A DNA stretch of 64,000 nt from Amorphophallus konjac (Eukaryota > Streptophyta > Magnoliopsida > Alismatales > Araceae). Position 1 is the stretch's first letter, and every line of letters starts with the position of its first letter. Shown in pieces: positions 25,060-35,560 of this stretch. Made by a program: the position numbers and the translations under genes. Location of the stretch: NCBI GenBank assembly GCA_022559845.1, contig CM040125.1, positions 203,834,102-203,898,101 on the forward strand, read 5' to 3'. The notes beneath the pieces were generated by a model, which worked only from the letters and a program-made list of their open reading frames with translations, had not been told where the DNA came from and did no database searches.

Positions 25060-26515
25060 TATGGAATGCCATGGTCCTCCTTCTAGTGCTCGGACACGTA
25101 CCGAGATAAGTCTCCCTGGCGGACGAGACACTCGTTCTCATCCTTGAGCTGGTGACATTCTTCGGTATGGTGCCCGTGGTCGTTGTAGAACGGGCAATGT
25201 TTTCAGTGGTTGCAGCGTTTAGCCTTCATAGGCTCGGGTTGGCAGAGAAGGCCCGAGCCCTTAATGTCTTCGTATATCTCATAGACGGGGGCGGATAGGG
25301 GAGTGTACCCCTCATATTTCCGAGGGGGCTCCCTCCGCTCCCCGTCCTGGTTCCGCTGCTTTCCTTGGCCTGAGCCTTGCTCGGATGGTCACTTCTTGTC
25401 CCCCCCCCCCGACCCGAGCCCGTCGGGCTGCGGCAAGCGCTGAGGACTTCCTCGCACTCTACGTGGCGTAGGGCTAGGGTCACCAGATCGGCAAGGGAGG
25501 TAGGGGATGTAGGACCAGTTCCCGCCGGAGGTTCTCATCGCGGGTGCCTCCGGTCAGCGGGGTGATGGCTGAGGCAACGTCCAAGCGAGGGATGCGCAGG
25601 GCCTCCAATTTGAATCGGTTAATATAAGCCTGAAGCTTTTCCCCTTGTGCCTGCTTTAGTGCCAACAACCCCGCTACTGACCTTGGAGGGCCGCTGCCGG
25701 TGAAGCTTTCCTTGAATACTCACCCGAATTGCCTGAAGTCGTGAATGATGCTAGGGGCGAGTGCTCGGAACCAGGCCTGAGCCCCTTAGATCAAGGTGGT
25801 CACGAACGCTCGACACTAGAAAGCGTCGGAGGCCCCGTGCAAGGTCATTAGGGTGTCGAAGCTGTCGTAGTGGTCGACCGGGTCTCCCTGGCCGTCATAT
25901 GACTTGAAGGTCGGCAGCGAGATTCTGGGGGAGATCTCATCCTTCAAGATATGGTCGAAGAATGGAGATTGCTGCACATCTTCCTTGGCGGAAATTTTCA
26001 GCAGGGCGCGGAGGGCACGCTCTTGTTCCATAAATCGCCGCTCAAAGTCCCGAAACTGGAGGGATACCTCCGATTGTCGCTGAACCGAGGGGCTGTGGGG
26101 GCGTCCCTACGGGCTGTCGTGTCATCCCTCGGGGGGATCAATTTCTGGGAACTACCGTCGTGTCCTGGTTCCTTCTCTCCTCGGGGTGGAGGAGGCTTCT
26201 TGTTCTGGAGGCGGGGCGTGCGAAAGTTCTCCCGACCTATTACGTATAAGCCGTTGCCCTCGGAGGGTGAAGCGGCCTCTGGCTGTTTGTTGGGAAGCTC
26301 CACCGCGGGGAGGGGGGGGCTCTCCCCGGGAAGTCGTGACTTCTCTTCCCTCGGCGCCTGGGTCCTCATCAATTCAACGAGGATGTCCAGTTTTGCGTTG
26401 AGGGTTTGGAGAGTGTCAAAATTCCCGTTGGGGGATTGCACATCCGCGGGCGGTAGAGGCGGTTCATCCACTTGATTGTTGTCGTTAGAGGGGAGGTTTT
26501 CCACGGGGTGGGGAG
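25060..26515 (-). pseudogene. TAT gag (main part; N-terminus continues at 46954-47029)
   Basis: The structural capsid and nucleocapsid protein. It has a Pro/Glu-rich N-terminal part (26515-26000) with MCLR-free continuation into 46954. The capsid-like part has EQERALRALLKISAKED, ISLPTFKSYDGQGDPVDHYD (about 25920-25850) and INRFKLEALRIP. A C-terminal zinc knuckle (CPFYNDHGHHTEEC) lies at about 25200-25145, followed by LVRQGDLSRYVSEH. Several stops and frame changes occur at about 25815, 25670 and 25225. A likely start is the ATG at 47027-47029, only about 38 bp inside the 5' LTR. The reading frame continues across the chromovirus insertion once its duplicated GTACA is counted once. Confidence 0.78.
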
Positions 26516-26520
26516 GTACA

Positions 26521-28264
26521 TGATGTGATACCACCTTGGGGATGGCAGCAACTAGACAAAGATCCCTTGGACTAATCCAACGCAAGCACAATTTGCGAAA
26601 TTAGAGTTTATCGTAGACGGTCGCTCACCGGTGCGCACGCTCAACCCAAGGGTGACTCGATGATGCCGAGTCAAGGATGGTGGGACTAGACCCTTGCTAG
26701 TGGAGGGCCAGCAAAGCTATGATCGTTTCCCCCCCCCCCCCCCCCCCAAAGATATGGAAGCACAAATTGATGGGCTGACCGAATGCCACAATGGGCATGG
26801 ATCACTCTCTTGCTTCCACGGTGGCCACTCGAAAGCAATGGTGCTTTAGAACCGGGTGCTCTCTTACACTCCAACGGAGCGTTGACGGATATTAAATGAA
26901 AAAACACTAATTATGAGTTAGGGTTGAGTGGTTACCTGGCCGGTTTGAACAAACTGACCCCGGTTGGAGACGTGGGCGAGCGGGGAAGTGTGGGTTCCCC
27001 GCACACTGCGTCAAAGAAGCTTCTCCCTGTTAATATAATTACATCCACTACTCCTCATGCAGGAGGGTTGGACTAGGGGTGGGGAGATGTGGGGTTACAA
27101 ATAAACACTACCTCCCACAGCGAGGGGCTTTAAGCCGGCCAGGCGGGGTGGGGAATGACAAAATAAACTAAGACCCGCAGCTCTGTCCGCTCAGATTTTG
27201 TAGGACAGGGAGTCGCTGATGATGCCACCACGGACCCGTCTGGCCTCAGAAGAGGGCGAGACTAGCACCAAAACTACTTGGGTTGACCCAGGAAGACACC
27301 AGAATTTTTGGGGAATTTATTGTGGTCGTCGGAGGCTGAGGAAGGATCGTGAGTCGGGCTCCTCGGTTCAGCTTCTGCCTGTTCCAGAATCGAAGGTGCT
27401 AGAAGATACCCTCGCTCCGAGCATCTCCGAGCTCCAAAGATGACGTAGCTTATATCGACATGACCGTGGGAGGGTTCTCTTCGTACAGCAACTAGAGGCC
27501 ACCAGGGGAGGTCGGAGCTGGGAGAGAGAGCTAGTAGAGTGAAGGGGGGTCTGTTCAGGCCCTGACATGACAAACCTGCGCACCCGGGGGAAATCTACTG
27601 GAACGGGGAGCTCCGAACTCCTAATGGTGTTCCGATTGCTGCGTTGGGTAGAGGAATAGTAGTATCTCGTCTTGGTCAATTGGCGCACTAAGGGGAATAG
27701 GGGTGTGGCCGCAGGAGCTTCTGCACTAGGGTTCTGATCTGCACCCGGATGTCGGAAGCGCAGCCTGACGAGAACGATCATCCTAGACAGCTCTGAACTC
27801 GGATTGAGGTGGGATCACCTTGCCTACGAAGCGGACTTGAAGGGCTTTCCAGCAGTATATGGTGTGCCTCCAGAAACTTAGAGGTGGTGATAGAGCAGAC
27901 TCTGAAGCCAGTGGGTCTTCAGCTCCCAGCAACCTGAAAACTGAATGATGAAATAGGGTGTATGTGGGGGTGGGGAAGAAACTTGCAAGGGGTGGCTGTT
28001 GGTGGCTGTGGGAAGGGGGAATGGAGGGTGTGGGGGTCAATGGTGGTGAGTGGAGGGCAAGGGAGGGGCGGAGCCAGGCTTGGCAGTGTTGGGAATTGGG
28101 GGCTGATGGTGGATGACCAAGCTATAAGAGGAGAGGGAGGGGAGGAGTGGTGGTCGGCCAAGGCTAAGGGGGGAAGAGGAAGGGGATGGGGGGGGTGCGC
28201 AACCAGAAAGGGAGGGAGATTCAAATCTCCCTTGGGAAGGGGAAGGGGTGTTTGGGGTAGTGGA
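26521..28264 (-). repeat. Chromovirus left (3') LTR, outer part
   Basis: It aligns along its whole length with 44539-46287 and includes a run of about 17 C at 26730. The minus and plus open frames inside it (27219-28357) are LTR sequence and not genes. The rest of the LTR is at 41193-41854. Confidence 0.9.
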
Positions 28265-29972
28265 TGTTGAGTGGTGATAGGCACATCTAGAGGGGAGGGG
28301 TGAATAGATCAGCCCCTTTTTGCCCTTCTTTGCGGAAATAACAACTAGATTTAACACAACTGATTATGAGACAGATATTAGTTAACAGCTAAGAAGCTAG
28401 ATACACACATGATGTCTAGAATCGGTCCTATCAAGCTTCTACCGTTGGAACAAGAGATAAATCAGACCACAAGATAAGATCTTTAAGGTGGTTCAGTCTC
28501 AATCTAGAGACTTACGTCCACCCCTCACATAATACAGTGAGCCTTCACTGGTGCTAACACACACCCGCTGATTCACAGCTTCTTACAGAGAGAAGCACTC
28601 TCACACTCCGTTGCCCCACAGCTTGAGGTATCACAACACAAAACACAGACCGATGTCAACACCATCTGTCTTCCTACACACAGGTGGGGATCAAATGCTA
28701 TGGAGTTTGTTTTAATAAAAGCAAATTGAAAATGGAACCACCAGACAGAGTAACGTAGTAAAACACAATGAGAAGGTAGTCTCCTGTCTGGGAAAGAGCT
28801 TGTGGAGTCCTAGGCTTTCTTCTTCTTCTTTCTTGATCTTCACCACCACCCTTGAGGAAGAAGGTTGATTAAGCTTCAAACTTTTTAAGAGATCTGGATG
28901 GAGCGTCACGAAACCCTTCTACTTGTAAGAAGATCTCCCATTATGAGGAAGAGGATCATCTTCTTCTTCAAGTGCTCACACCAGCAGCATCAGGAAGGAG
29001 GCTAGCTTCCTTAGCAAGTCTTCCAGCTTTTCATTTATCCTCTTGCTTGCATGCTATCTTTTCGAACTGGAGCTTATGCTCCTAATATATTGGTGTCCTA
29101 GGGCGACACCAATGTTGTCCGCTTTTCAAGCAACACCTAGAATGTCACATCCACATTATTTGATCTACTTCCATCTACATTGTTGACTTCTATTCAATCA
29201 ACTCGACAGGAATGTTGGTAGGTAGAAGACCATAGCAGCCAAGGTACGATCTTCTTCAGAGGATGTCTCTGCCAAATCACAATCTTTTGACACAGAAGCA
29301 CTTTGACGGCTTTTTCCAGAGCAAACGGATCCTCTGGATTAAGTTTTGGATTTTGGAGATAGCTTCCGTCGGATTCAGATCTGTTCTGGTCGAACCAAAT
29401 GTGTCGACACTTTCTTGTCAGAGTGTCGAGACATTCCTTTGAAAGCCTTGAAGAATCGTTCTGGTTGAACGTGGATGTGTCGACACTTTTCTGTCAGTGT
29501 GTCGAGACATTTAGTGAGTGTCTTGAAGATCTATGGCTGATGTGTCGAGACAACACCAAAAGGTGTCGGGACATGTGAGCCATGTGTAGAGTTCTCGCAT
29601 GAGGGTGTGGAGACAGAAGCGCCAAGTGTAGAGATTTTCACACGAGTGTGTCGACACTTTTCACTCAGGGTGTCGAGACATTAGTGAGTCCAGAGTCTTA
29701 GACAGAACAACTTCAGCTTGATTTCTTCTGGATGTGTCGAGACATGGGTTAGATGTGTCGACACATTCTTTTATGCCGGAGCTCAAGCATTGGAAATCTA
29801 ACATAATCTCTTCTAGATGTGTCGGGACATCATTAGGCTGTGTCGAGACATCACTTAGAGAGATTCTTCTACACTTGTTTAGTCAATTCATCAAACCAAA
29901 ATAAGTTAGATATTTCTCAAATATCTACTAATGATTTATGATCTGTTATCATCAAAACCAGGGGACACAACA
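28265..29972 (-). repeat. SIRE-1 3' LTR
   Basis: 1708 bp, matching 39478-41187. It includes the block ACGTCCACCCCTC (28510-28523), typical of these LTRs near the transcript end, and the palindromic array at 29390-29860. Confidence 0.94.
29385..29865. repeat. TGTCGACACA / TGTCGAGACA palindrome array in the SIRE-1 LTR
   Basis: About 14 copies of TGTCGACAC, TGTCGAGACA or TGTCGGGACA, many spaced 15-35 bp apart. Seven copies contain GAGACA, the reverse complement of the auxin-response hexamer TGTCTC. The same array is repeated in the other LTR at 40600-41065. In the minus reading it lies in the 5' half of the LTR (U3). Confidence 0.85.
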
Positions 29973-30299
29973 TTCTCCCCCTTTTTTATGATGACAACCA
30001 TGAATCATTATATCCAAGCATTTATATAGCAGTACAATCAAATTGTTTTGAGGGGCCTTCAACCAAGGGAGATTGATCCATTCACACAACAACTGAATGT
30101 TAGCTTTTTTCAACATATAGCATTTTCAATAACAACAATAAAAAGCTTGATTCATTGATTAACCAGGGTTTTGTACAAATCAAGCAAGGATGTGTGTTCA
30201 AGCAGTTACATTGAAAATCTAAATGCAAAAGCTAACTACATGCCAGATGTTTGATGATGCTTGTCTTCTCAGTATGTCTTCGGTACTTCTCCCCCTTTG
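29973..30299 (-). promoter_or_regulatory. SIRE-1 polypurine tracts (two copies)
   Basis: The tract next to the LTR reads AAAAAAGGGGGAGAA on the minus strand (29973-29990). A second, similar tract followed by the same kind of TGATGA context (AAAGGGGGAGAAG on minus) lies at about 30286-30302. Repeated polypurine tracts upstream of the 3' LTR are a known Sirevirus trait. Confidence 0.7.
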
Positions 30300-32754
30300 T
30301 CATCAGCAAGGAGGGGGTGAAGGAGGAGGCTGCTGTGGTGGAGGCATGGTGCTGGTGCTGGCAAGGTGAAGGATCTGTGCCTCTTGGAACTCATGTTGCA
30401 GGTGGGAGATGGCTGTCTCTAGAGAGTCAATCCTATGATTTAACTGCTCATCCCTTTGGCTGACAAAACGGTGTAAGTTCTGGACGTTTTCTTTGATGTC
30501 CTTGAGCCAGGTATACATCATCTCACAAATGTATTCTGTTTCAGCCCTCTATTGGGAGCCTTGTGGTGGAAAATGAGAAGAGGTGGCTTCTGTTTGAGGA
30601 GGAGGACACCATTCATCACCTGCGTCCTGTAGGGCTGGTTGGAGTTGAGCTTTATGTAGACGAATGAGCTCCAAGATTTCAGTACGAACCATATCCAGTT
30701 TCTTGTACACGACGTCCATCTTGGCCTCATCTTTGGTGGTGCTATTGACTGCTCTAGCTGTGTCAGTACGAACTGTGTCGGCAAGCCTGGAGGTGGCATC
30801 AAGTAGCTTATTGGTGTCAGAATACAGTTTCCCTCTCAACCTTTGGGAAGCATCTAGTAAGCGAGAAGTAGTGGCATTGATGGTTCTCTCTAGATTGGAG
30901 GTGGCATCAAGAGATATGTTGATCTCTGCGGTCACATGTGCTCGGATGGATGTAGTTACGCAAGCCGCTTGTGCTCTGATGGATGTACTGGCGCCAACCA
31001 CTTGTTCAGCTAGCTGATTGGATGACTCCATCAGTTTGGCACACTTAATGTTGAGATTACCTTGATCTTCTCGGATGTCATAGGCATGCATGACCATTTC
31101 GGCAGTTTTCTCCTTGGTTTCAGTGTGGATCTCTCATAGTCTTTTCATGATTCTACCTGCTAATTCACACACATTTATCAAGGAGTTCATGAAGCTTTTC
31201 ATCCTTTCATCTGACTTATGTTTGTCGTGCACAAATTTCTCGCATCTGCTGGTTTGAACTTGCTAAAAATGGAGTTGTCTGGCTTCTATTCTATCCACCT
31301 GCAGACTGAGTTGACGAAAGGAGGAATTCATACTCCCAAATTGAGCAGTGAGGAATTGAATAAGTGCAAGGTGAATATCCATAAGATTGCTAGTGGCACC
31401 AAAAGCAGGACCTTGTGAGGTGGAGGCCTCGGTATGAATTTCAGGAGGGGCATCCCTAGCACTAAACACTCTAGGCTCATTGTCTGGAGACAGAGGAGGT
31501 TGGATGCCAAAAGCCATCATCATCCCAGGCTGGTCCATGGGATCTGCATACTGCTGCTGCTGAGGGGCCTGCTCAAAGTAGATATCTGCATGGAACATTT
31601 CCTCATGCTGATCTAACTGTGCATCTGAAGCTGGCTAGTCCTGTGCTGGTTGATCCTGTGCATGCTGTTCCTGTGCAGGCTGTGCCTGTGGAGCTAGCTG
31701 TACTGGAGGGTCAGGTAGATGGCCAGGCAGATTCCTTACTAGTTTATCACCTTCCTTTTTAAAGTGCATGTAATTTTCTATAAACCTCATGCTGTAAACA
31801 TTACTTCTCGGGATTGGTATGGACTTTTCATTTTCAAGAGGGATGCCAACCTTATGAAAAATAGCAGTTAGGTGTGCAGCATAAGGCAGGCTGCACCGGT
31901 TACAAGTGCAACTGTCCATAATCTGGAGCATGATCTCAGGTAAACAAACATGGTAATTGTTGAATAAGCAGTAAAACAGGAACCTCTGGGTCTCTGTAAG
32001 TCTACTTCTGCCACCCCCTTGTGGGGTAATCATGGTAGTGAAAATGTGATGCAGAAGACGCTGTAAGGGGGGAAACCGGTTTGTGTCAAAGTATTTGACA
32101 AGTAGTTGAGTAGCATCCTGAGGGTCTCGAGGCTTTCCTGTAAGGAGGGTGTAGGCTACAGATAGATCAATCTGAACCTCAGATTCTATTTCCCCATCCC
32201 GGGGTATGTGTAAAGCCCTATGAAGAAGCTTGGTTGTAAGCCTGATGGAGACCCCCTTGACCTCAGTCCGAAGGACTTTCTTGTTTTCATCAAAAAATAA
32301 GTTCTTGTAGAACTGCTGAACTAGAAATGGGTAGTATACCCTGTAATCAGACATAAACCATCTCCAACCTTGGAACTCAAACAACGGCAACAGTTCAGAA
32401 AAATTCTCAAGCATCTCACAGTCACTAAAATCCACATACCTAGGGAAGAGAATCCAGGAGGGATCACTTTCTTCTTCCCTGACGGAGGTAGCAGCACTGG
32501 GCTTTGGAGGAGCTGATTGAGCTTTGGCCTTCCCTTTTTCTTTGGCGGACAGCCGTGGCCGCTTGGGCTTTGGTTGCGACGATGAAACCCTTTCACAGTT
32601 CAGGCCCTGGGCCTCGGCAGCTCATCTCTTAGCTGGTTCTGCAGCTGGGCGGTCCTCAATGCTCTTGGATCGCCCCTCTGTGTGTGCTTTCGAGGCTGCG
32701 GCCTTCTTGGATGAAGCCGCATCTTTCTTCTTGCCGCGGGTGATCGGAGGAGCC
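30300..32754 (-). pseudogene. SIRE-1 third ORF (putative plant transposon protein plus coiled coil)
   Basis: It lies where Sireviruses carry an envelope-like ORF; the function is unproven. A single reading frame runs from ATG 32752-32754 to TGA 30300-30302, about 817 codons. The order is a basic low-complexity N-terminus (residues 1-90); a globular domain of about 250 residues of the putative plant transposon protein type (LLPLFEFQGWRWFMSDYRVY, DTNRFPPLQRLLHHIFTTMI, TPQGGGRSRLTETQRFLFY); a Pro/Gln-rich linker; a long coiled coil (31600-30700); and a Pro-rich end. Five in-frame stops interrupt it (about 32619 TGA, 31632 TAG, 31260 TAG, 31135 TGA, 30546 TAG); there are no frameshifts. No signal peptide or membrane segment is evident, which argues against a true envelope. 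A decayed relative lies at 53085-54720. Confidence 0.78.
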
Positions 32755-33000
32755 ATGGAGAGTGGACGGAAAGGAGGAGAGGAAACGGAGGGAGTGCTAG
32801 AGCGAGCTGGGGCTATCGTGCACAAGAGAACGGAGAAGGAGCGAGGGCGTCAACCTCCACGGTGAGAGTGTGCAGGATCGCAGGAGAGCGAGTGTGAGAG
32901 TGAAATGAGGAATTAGGGTTGAAATGAGAAAAGGTGAGACTTAGATTTTCACCGTCAAGATAAGTAAGGAAAGTTGAGATTTTTAAGTTTTAAAATACCA
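32755..33000 (-). promoter_or_regulatory. Gene-like leader upstream of the SIRE-1 third ORF
   Basis: On the minus strand the 200 bases before the ATG are pyrimidine-rich, with CTCTC blocks and CAACCCTAATTCC, resembling a plant 5' untranslated leader rather than a coding continuation of pol. It could mark an internal promoter or a spliced subgenomic RNA; this is inference. Confidence 0.4.
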
Positions 33001-34560
33001 ACCCTGAAATAAGAAACGGCGTATATACCCCTATGTGAAGTTCAAAGTAGTTTAAGGCGTATAAGCTCATTTTTGAGTAATAAAGGTTTGAGAAAAACCA
33101 TTTTTGCAACAAATAATATGATTTAAACATTTGAGAAAGTTAAGAGAATGGAACCAAGCCCATTTGACTTACTCATCACATTCATTTGGCATGATTGGAA
33201 AAAGAAGATAGGCAAGTATTGAAAGTAAACAATAACCCTTTTTATTTTGAATCAAGTTGTAGAGTCAACCCCAAACCAATTTTTTAAATTAATTAAACAG
33301 TCCGATATAGCATTCACTTTTTGACTCAAGGAAACATGTTGTTTAGACGCCAGAGTCCCTGGTTACTCAGTGTAGCTTATCTTTTTGAATTCTTTTGAAC
33401 AGAGGTGACTTTCCTCATCATGACTTGATTAACCTTCATTTCATTGATGGAGGATCTAATTTCTCTGAAGAGAGGTCATTGCTCTGAAATTATAGTAGCA
33501 TGGTTTTTAGAGGCGTATTCTCTAGTAGACTTCAAGTTAGGAACATGTTTAAAGACAATACATGCCAATCATTTCAAAAGCCAAGGAGCCTAGTTGCAGT
33601 GAACTTTCAGACACAGGGGCAAAGGTCATTTTCAAGGACTTAAGAAATGTTTCAATCCTATTATGAATGCAAGTTTGGTAGAACTCAATGCAATGATTCA
33701 CGAAAATGAGGATTATAAATAAGAAACCACTTTTTTAACTGGAGTAATACAAATGAACTCACCCAGGGTTGTATAGATGAATGAAAACATTCTCAACTCT
33801 CCCTCACTTAATGCTTGGTGAAAAGTGAAGGTTCAAAGGCAAAAGATTTGAGGTGGGAATGAAAGAAGCAAGGGGAAGAAGGAGTCAAGGAAACTCTCCA
33901 TTTGATCTTCAAAACCAAGGTGGCTGTGAGACAGTCTCGACACATGTCTTGAAGGTGTCGATCAGAACAACAGGTTCTAAGCTGCATGTCTCGACACATA
34001 TCAGTGGGGTGTCGACCTGTTCAATAGGCATTGTTCAACATGTCTCAACACATATCAGTGGTGTGTCGACCTTTTCAAGGGGTTCTGTCCTGCATGTCTA
34101 GACACCTAACTGTACATCAAACTATTCTCTGCTAGCTTCGTTGAGTCCTCATTTCTGATACCAAGTGCCTCTGACTTTCTTCTTTCAGACTGTCATTCAA
34201 GAATGGTTTTACCTTATGTTGCCACTGAGAAGTGCTTTATTGGATGCTAAAGCTTTAAACATGCTTATGCACTAGAGATCAAATATGCAGATAGTAATAT
34301 GCAATTCTGACTCATGGTACTTGGCGGAGGCCTGTCCTCACACATGAGGAGAGTTTCCTGACAGGCGTAACCTGTCATTTCACTTCTCAACATTTGATAT
34401 ACCATGCAGTCGGAAGATGATGTTAAATTAAAAACATTCATAAGTACAAGCAGGTCCCCCTGAATGTAACCATTATTCAGAGCAAGGTTCATACACCAAA
34501 CGGACCAGATCTAAATCAAATCAGATATGCTTGTTCCATTCATGGTAAAGACAAGTAAGC
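33001..34560 (-). other. SIRE-1 spacer between pol and the third ORF
   Basis: No ORF. It contains a second cluster of TGTCTCGACACAT / GTGTCGACC motifs (33930-34110), the same words as the LTR array. A block at 34318-34400 (GGTACTTGGCGGAGGCCTGT on plus, continuing to the ATACCATG stretch) is conserved in SIRE-2 at 58215-58330. Confidence 0.6.
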
Positions 34561-34740
34561 AGATCATTAAAGGGGGGATTGATAGCTCAAATCTGAGTGG
34601 ACTGAGGTCTGTATAGACCAAGCTCTCTCCTTAGTGTTGTGAACCTATCATTGCTTAAGGGCTTTGTGAAGATATCTGCGATCTGATTTTCTGAGTCTTG
34701 TTCATCTGCATCCTGTGAAGTGACAGTTCCCATTGGAGTT
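34561..34740 (-). pseudogene. SIRE-1 RNase H remnant (internal deletion)
   Basis: Only the two ends of the copia RNase H remain. The start corresponds to TPMGT and runs directly into the C-terminal signature QIADIFTKPLSNDRFTTL and LRRELGL. The catalytic middle, present in SIRE-2 at 58560-59150 (YTDADY, EEEY, CDNTSA motifs), is missing, so roughly 500-600 bp were deleted. A frame change separates it from RT. Confidence 0.8.
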
Positions 34741-35560
34741 CCTAATGGTTTGCAGTTGGTTCAGATCAAATTTTTTCAGCAACTCCTTCACATATTTGGC
34801 TTGATTGATGAAACAGCCTTCATTGCTTTGATTAATTTTCAAGCCAAGGAAAAATTGTAGCTCACCCATTAGACTCATTTCAAACTCATTGGTCATGAGT
34901 TTAGCAAATTCCTCACACATTTGAGATTTTGTGGATCCAAACACTATATCATCCACATAAATCTGAACTATCAACATATCTTTACCTTATTTCTTGGTGA
35001 ATAATGTCTGATCTACATTACCTCTTGAATACCCTTGTTCGATGAGGTATGAGCTTAGTCTGTCGTACCAAGCTCTAGGTGCCTACTTCAAGCCATATAA
35101 GGCCCTGTCCAACTTATAAACATGATCTTTGAAATATGTGCATTCAAAATGGGGGGTTGCTCTACATAGACTTCTTCTTTAATAAGACCATTTAAAAAAG
35201 CACTCTTGACATCCATTGGCTGCAGTTTGATTTTATGAGAACATGCAAATGCTAGCAAAATTCTAACGGCCTCAAGTCTAGCAACAGGAGCAAAAGATTC
35301 TTCATAATCTATGCCAAATTCTTGATTATACCCTTGAGCCACCAATCTGGATTTGTTTCTTACTATCTTTCCATCTTCACTTGGTTTATTTCTAAAAACC
35401 CATTTGGTTACTATGACTGATTTCTCTTGAGGTCTAGGAACAAGATGTCAAACCTTATTTCTTTCAAAATGGTTTAGTTCATCATGCATGGAATTGATCC
35501 AATTTTCATCTTTTAAGACCTCTACAATATTTTTGGGTTCAGTTTGAGACACAAGAGCAA
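34741..35560 (-). pseudogene. SIRE-1 reverse transcriptase
   Basis: Copia RT landmarks in order are [59 protein letters not shown], and the catalytic YVDDIVFGS (about 34960). KLMTNEFEMSLMGELQFFLG follows. The conserved YGLKQAPRAW motif has TAG in place of the Gln codon (about 35080). Another stop replaces a Trp codon near 35446, and a frame change lies near 35150. Confidence 0.88.

Noticed and set aside
26998..28357. Open frames on both strands within 27219-28357
   Set aside because: The region is LTR sequence repeated at 45200-46450; the frames are not conserved between the copies.
30300..32754. Calling the third ORF a true envelope protein
   Set aside because: No signal peptide, membrane anchor or fusion-like segment is visible; position alone is not enough.
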